Assembly: GCA_028551475.1 (NCBI GenBank)
Contig: CM052355.1
Location: forward strand, 30,903,580 to 30,967,579
DNA: 64,000 bases
Source of the DNA: Casuarina equisetifolia
Taxonomy: Eukaryota > Streptophyta > Magnoliopsida > Fagales > Casuarinaceae
Direction of reading: 5' to 3'
The notes beneath the pieces are model-generated. The model worked only from the letters and a program-made list of their open reading frames with translations, searched no databases and had not been told where the DNA came from. Below are positions 58,962 through 64,000 of the stretch, piece by piece. The translations under genes and the position numbers were made by a program. Position 1 is the stretch's first letter. Every line of letters starts with the position of its first letter.

Positions 58962-61165
58962 GATACAAGTTGTAGGGAGCTTAACGTGAAGGACAATGAT
59001 GTTGCTATTACTGATGAACCTAGAGAGCTTAATTATAATGAAAAGCCTGATTCTAATGAAATTGATAAAAAAAAGATGATGAGTTTGGAAGTGAGGACAA
59101 CACTGGTGACTTAGAGGAATAGAAGACATGAAATTGAACAAAGAAGAAGCATTTGCAGATGCCATTGGGTTAAAGCTTAATGAATTGAATCAAAATGTTG
59201 GTAATGATATGGACATAGATGAAGAAAATGGCGCAGATTCTATGGAAGAAGCAGAGCTTATAAAGAATGAGGAATCTAATAAGATGGGAACACATGAGGA
59301 AGAGAATACATGCCCATTGGATGAAGCTATTGGAGAGGTGAGACAAAACAAATGGGTGGAGATCTTGAAAAGGAACTTGAGATAGTTCAGAAAGAGAATG
59401 TTGAAATGAATTCAACTAACAATGCATTAAGTAACAATGCATTAAAACTTGGAAGTTCTAATTTTGCTACTAATAATGTGCCCAATGTAGAATCTACAAC
59501 CCAACCTAAAGGCGACTCTCAAACATCAGATGAAAGAAATATAGTGTCAGAATCTAACTGTTATGGTGGCAACGAGGCTTATAATGACCTAGCTCCTCTG
59601 AAAGGCCTTCCTACCACTGATAGCACTGAAGTGGATTTTTCAGCGGCTAACTTGTCAAACAGTAGGAGATATACCAATGATCAATCTAAAGGTCAATCGA
59701 CTCAACTTGAAGCCTTATTTACTAAAAAAAGTGAACCAAACCCTTATTGGAGTGTTGAGGATGCATTGCAGGAATGGAAAGAAAGAGTTAGAGTGTTTGT
59801 TGATCTTCCAACAGATGATATAGTGGCATAGGATGAGATTGAAGATGAAAATGCTGATGAATATGGCTTCGTGTTTGAGTTTGAAAAAGGAACAGCTCAA
59901 GCCTTGGGGCCTCAAACATCTGAGTAGGTTAACAAAGATGTTGATGGCCTTGAGCTTGATGGAGATAGTCTCACAACACATGAAAACAACCCAGTTGATA
60001 TGGAGATCAGTGAGCAAAATTCTAAAGCATCGCCACTCAAGAGCTATGCCTTGATCCACAAAAACAAGATTGAAGAGCATATCATTGTCTCATGTTTGGA
60101 GAAGTCACCTAATGAGAGATTTGAAGATGTTGAAAGTTAGGATGATTGTAATCCAAAGAGGCTGTTTAATAGTTTGGTATTTGTGAAGAAGTCTTGCTTA
60201 AGTGAAGGCGTAAATCAATTCGGTAAATTTTTTATATATGAGGATAAGTTTGGAAAGTTCCAAGATCTTGATGAGGTTTCCAATGCCGAGAAAATTAATG
60301 CTACTATTATGTAAAGAAGATATGAATTGCTAATAACCATACTGTCCTAGGAATTGGTTGAACAATTACGTCTTGTTATAGAGCATACTCTTACAAAGAA
60401 GCTACAAGGAGATTATAAAACTGGAAAATGGATTAACATGAAGAAGGTAATACCTTACATAGCAAGTCATTATAGGAAAGACAAAATATCGCTGAGGCAA
60501 ACCCGACCTAACAAACATGATTACCAAGTTGTTATTGCTATGGATGATTCTCGTAGCATGTCTGAGAGCGGCTGTGGTAATGTTGCTATTAAAGCTCTGG
60601 TGACAATATGTCGTGCCATGTCTCAACTCGAAATGGGAAAAATGGTTATTGCAAGCTTTGGGAAGAAGGGGAATATAAGATTCTTGCATGACTTTGATTA
60701 GGCAATTAATGGTGAGACTAGGATAAAGATGATCTCTAACTTGACATTCAAGCAAGAGAATACCATCGCAAATGAACCGGTTGTTAATCCGTTGAAGTAT
60801 TTGAATGAGATGCTAGATGTAGCTATTGCAAATGCATGACTCCCATCTAGACATAACCCATTACAACAACTTGTTTTAATCATTGCAGATGGTTGATTCC
60901 ATGAGAAGGAAAACTTGAAGTGGTGTGTCAGATATGCCTTGAGTAGAAAACGTATGGTTGCTTTTTTTCTTCTTGATAGTCCACAAGAGTCAATCATGGA
61001 GCTCATGGAAGCATCTTTCGAGGGTGGCAATATTAAGTTTTCCAAGTACATGGACTCTTTCCCTTTCCCACTCTACATCGTACTAAGGAATACTAAAGCT
61101 CTTCCTATGACCCTTTCTGACTACTAAGGTAGTGGTTTGAGCTTAGGTTGCAATGGAGAGACTAA
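58962..61165 (+). pseudogene. MDN1: Midasin (MDN1) 3' part with MIDAS/VWA domain, pseudogene
   Basis: Continues the exon broken at 52764: SSGR-DQ-DTSCRELNVKDND reads through in frame when the insert is ignored. The D/E-rich segment (59128-59830) is followed by EPNPYWSVEDALQEWKERV and NADEYGFVFEFEKGTAQALG. At 60354-60701 the C-terminal VWA domain begins: INMKKVIPYIASHYRKDKI and the metal-site motif MDDSRSMSES (DxSxS). It ends with QQLVLIIADG, MVAFFLLDSPQESI and YIVLRNTKALP; a last frameshift gives WFEL and a TAA at 61163-61165. Stops include 59829, 59925, 60699, 60837 and 60894. In the living protein this domain binds Rsa4/Ytm1 ubiquitin-like domains. Confidence 0.9.
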
Positions 61166-63379
61166 ATTTGTTGTCCTATAGGATTTTACTTTTTATACGT
61201 ACTTTGCTGATTTTGGTATTCAAGCAAATGTTTGAGTTCTCAAATGTACAAACTCTAATTTCTTATGATGTATAGTTTCTAAAATGTTATTTTGAAAATG
61301 AAACATCTATTATACTTTCTGCTCTACTTATCACATGTACTTCGTGTGGCACATACTTTCTTCTCTTCTATGATTTCCTAGCTACTTTGTAGAATCATCA
61401 TGATCCAATCAATCAACCTAAAGGACTATTGACCAAAAATGAACATGAATTGGAGGAGATCTCATTGGATTAAGGTTGGGTTTTGCTTTTCAAATCACTA
61501 AAATTTGGAAAGCAAATGAAAAGTATTCCAACCTCCTATGTTCCTTTGCTACTTGTGAAATCAAAAAACTAAAATCAAGTTGTTAAAAGGTCAACGGAGC
61601 AAAGAGGCATCATGGTGTTCCACTAGAGATAAATCTTTGCAACGATCCTTAAGCTATCAAGAAGATGATTATGACAAGTGACACTAAGCATTTAGCCAGG
61701 CATTTATTATGGGGCTAATTGGGTGATGAAGCATATTTTTCGACTCTAGGATGCAAAACGAATTGCCCAAATTAAAAACAAAGTAGGAGATTATATTTGG
61801 GATTGTGATATGGAGTTTGAACATCAATGTAATAAAAATACAATTTTCGACCCACTGTGCTTTATTTATTTCAAGGAACTCAGAAATAAATATGTATGGA
61901 ATAGAGATATTCCAACCTCCCAAGTAAAGAACTGTTACAAAAAATGAATAAACTAATAGATTTAGATAAGATGCAACAAAAAATAAACCATATTTGATGC
62001 CTAAATGTTCGGTTTGATAACCCCTATTAATTCTTCTTCTACTTCCGGTAAATTAAAAGGTAATCTTTCACATTCTATTAGGGAGGAAGTTATAAAAATG
62101 ATAAACCCCATATGTTGACACCACAAATTCAATTCCCAAAAATCATATTTTAATCAAGTCTCAACTATATCAACCATACTTAAAATGCTAGATAATCATA
62201 GTCAATGATAATCACATTATTACCATCGCTATTACAAAATTGTACATGAAATTTTCCCCTAGAATCATAAATATATCTAAGGACATAGTTGGTATTATTG
62301 ATCTTGATATATTTATAGGATAGATGATGATAGGTTCTAAATTTAGCAAAGGCCTTGAATTAAATTGCTTTAATTATGTTTTTATAATAATAAATAAATA
62401 AAAATTACATCTGAATTGATATTATCCTTTATTTAATAACTAATTAAAATTTGTATTTGTTGAGTAATAGTAATAACTTTAAGTCTTCAATAAAATACTG
62501 TTTGTACATATATCAATAATCCATCATTTTCAATTACAAAAAATAATATGCAATTATATTCCTTTTTTTTATTCCCATTCTCATTTCTTTTCTCAAAAAA
62601 AAAATGGAAATTCTAAGAAAAAAAATGGAGGAGTTTACAAAATAAAGGATTATCTTGTTTTCTATAATCATTTATTTTAATTGATGGATAGGAGTATACT
62701 CTCAATTAAAATCAAAGGGAGTGTTGTATGATCTATTAATTTAAAGTTCCAATCAATATTTTTTTTATATTATGTTAAATGTCTTTTGGGATAAATTACA
62801 TAATCTCCATTACTATTCGTTTGTGTAGTTTGACTTTTCTAACCATCAACTTACTTTTGCTAAACCTTCTACTTTATGGTAATATATCTAAAAGAAAGTG
62901 AAAACAGAATACGATTGATTCTTTGAATATGTTTCGAGCTAGGATGACATCATTAATCTTCAAGTAATGGCCAAGTGAGAGCTATGCTTTAATTGGACCC
63001 TGGAGCAAGGATTTTATGAAAAGAAGAGGGCTGAACAAGGGCGATGAGGTTAGACTTTACTAAAATCAAAGCAATTCATGATTCAACTTCAACAATCTCT
63101 ATCGGTCTTCATTTTAAACCTTATACTATGTTGTTTATTGCTTGAATACAATGGAAGTAAAAAATCCTTTTGCAAAAGCTGGTGCTTAGGATAATAAACT
63201 TACAAAGATTTCTAACATTAGCATATTTAAGAGGCTTTTGATTTTCAATGTTTCTTTCAATGCAATCACTTCATTACACGAGCTGTCCCGGGTCTTCAAC
63301 ATGCTTATAGAACTCTATGTATCCAAAAAATGGAGGTACTAAAAAGAAGGAGATTAGCCACTTTCATATACTGCAAATT
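61166..63379. other. AT-rich region, no supported gene
   Basis: Short frames only (for example 61684-61923 minus) and long A/T runs near 62560-62640. No TE ends recognised before the LTR at 63380. Confidence 0.5.
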
Positions 63380-63888
63380 TGATAACTCTATTTTTATAGA
63401 GTTATTTTACCTATTTTAGGCAATAAATAACTTTAATAATTATGAGAAAACATTTGAATTCCTCTTTATTTACCTAAATTTATCTTATTTATGCAGCACA
63501 AGGAGGCAAGGAGAAAAGGAATGAACATGAGAACCTGATGCTTATTGAACTAAGTAGGTTTGCTATACCTAGACATAGGATAGTAAATAAATTAGGAATT
63601 TCTGCCATCACATAGATATTATCCCTCTTGCAAGCATAAATAATCAATATTAATACCTAGTAATTATGGTGAAATCATATGCTTTAACATATTTCTTGTA
63701 TTTAGTTTTCTTAGATTTAATTAGTTAATCTATCATCTATCAATTTGATTTGCTAGATAAATTCTAGGAGTTGTTCACTATTAGTAATTAATTGGTTTAG
63801 TAATCAGCAATCTCTGTGGGACGATATCTTTCTTATCATTATATTACTTGTTCGACATGTTTACTTGCATTTAGAATTCCACCGAACA
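63380..63888 (+). repeat. Internally deleted LTR, same family as 31902-33147
   Basis: Starts TGATAACTCTATTTTTATAG and ends CCACCGAACA. Both halves match the minus strand of the LTR at 31902-33147, but the central ~740 bases are absent; the join lies near 63536-63550, where the GATGCTTATT word abuts TGAACTAAGTAGG. AAATT flanks both ends (63375-63379, 63889-63893), as for a solo LTR. However, TTGGCTCC about 12 bases beyond could be a decayed primer site, so a following internal region outside the window cannot be excluded. Confidence 0.8.
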
Positions 63889-63893
63889 AAATT

Positions 63894-64000
63894 CTTCAAC
63901 TTGGCTCCAATAGATTGTAGGTTGGCTCTCTACTTCATTAAAGAATATGGAAGTCGATGTATAAGTAATTGGTGGAGGTAACCATAGCATTACTCAATTG
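63894..64000 (+). other. Right edge; possible start of an LTR-element internal region
   Basis: CTTCAACTTGGCTCCAATAG resembles the TGGCGCC primer site context of Tat/Athila-type gypsy elements but is too short and divergent to decide. Confidence 0.3.

Overview
This looks like nuclear DNA from a eudicot plant, probably a woody species. It is AT-rich, has plant spliceosomal introns, carries plastid tRNA remnants, and is dominated by LTR retrotransposons, LINEs and decayed plant genes. Several host fragments (midasin, PFP, CYP707A, PABP, RPL4) resemble core-eudicot proteins; grapevine-like is a guess I cannot test here. Very little appears to be intact coding sequence.

Layout. 1-597: 3' end of a Ty1/copia element with its LTR. 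2.2-3.6 kb: fragments of a poly(A)-binding protein gene and a frameshifted 60S ribosomal protein L4 gene. 4.2-4.7 kb: the best single-exon gene, an unassigned plastid-targeted single-pass membrane protein behind a GA-rich leader. 8.6-9.0 kb: LINE 3' end with target-site duplication (TSD). 10.9 kb: CYP707A-like P450 heme-loop relic. 11.7-12.8 kb: a solo LTR with perfect 5-bp TSD. 13.9-14.25 kb: a perfect 166-bp tandem duplication. 15.4-15.6 kb: plastid trnE-trnY remnant. 16.5 kb: LRR relic.

17.45-21.0 and 24.9-28.5 kb are direct copies of one ~3.6-kb locus. Each holds a three-exon gene on + (novel membrane protein with a 26-residue repeat) facing a decayed SAM-dependent methyltransferase gene on -. 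The first copy of the + gene looks open (about 220 aa); the second has a premature stop and a damaged splice acceptor. Between and after them lie a cyclin-B-like relic, a miniature LTR element (TRIM-like) and further local duplications.

31.8-33.35 kb: PFP alpha-subunit exon relics split by a 1.25-kb solo LTR (TSD CATCC). 34.57-36.98 kb: a 5'-truncated LINE on - with a 14-bp TSD. 37.6-38.0 kb: copia reverse-transcriptase relic. 33.8-34.2 and about 38.3-40.7 kb have organelle-like texture (possible mitochondrial inserts). 43.1-47.6 kb: an LTR-internal-LTR-internal-LTR array of a small non-coding retroelement on -.

49.6-61.2 kb: the C-terminal part of a midasin (MDN1, ribosome-assembly AAA ATPase) gene with introns, now a pseudogene, split by a degenerate 6.2-kb Ty1/copia element whose removal restores the exon frame. 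The window ends with a second, internally deleted LTR of the same family as the one at 31.9 kb, in opposite orientation.
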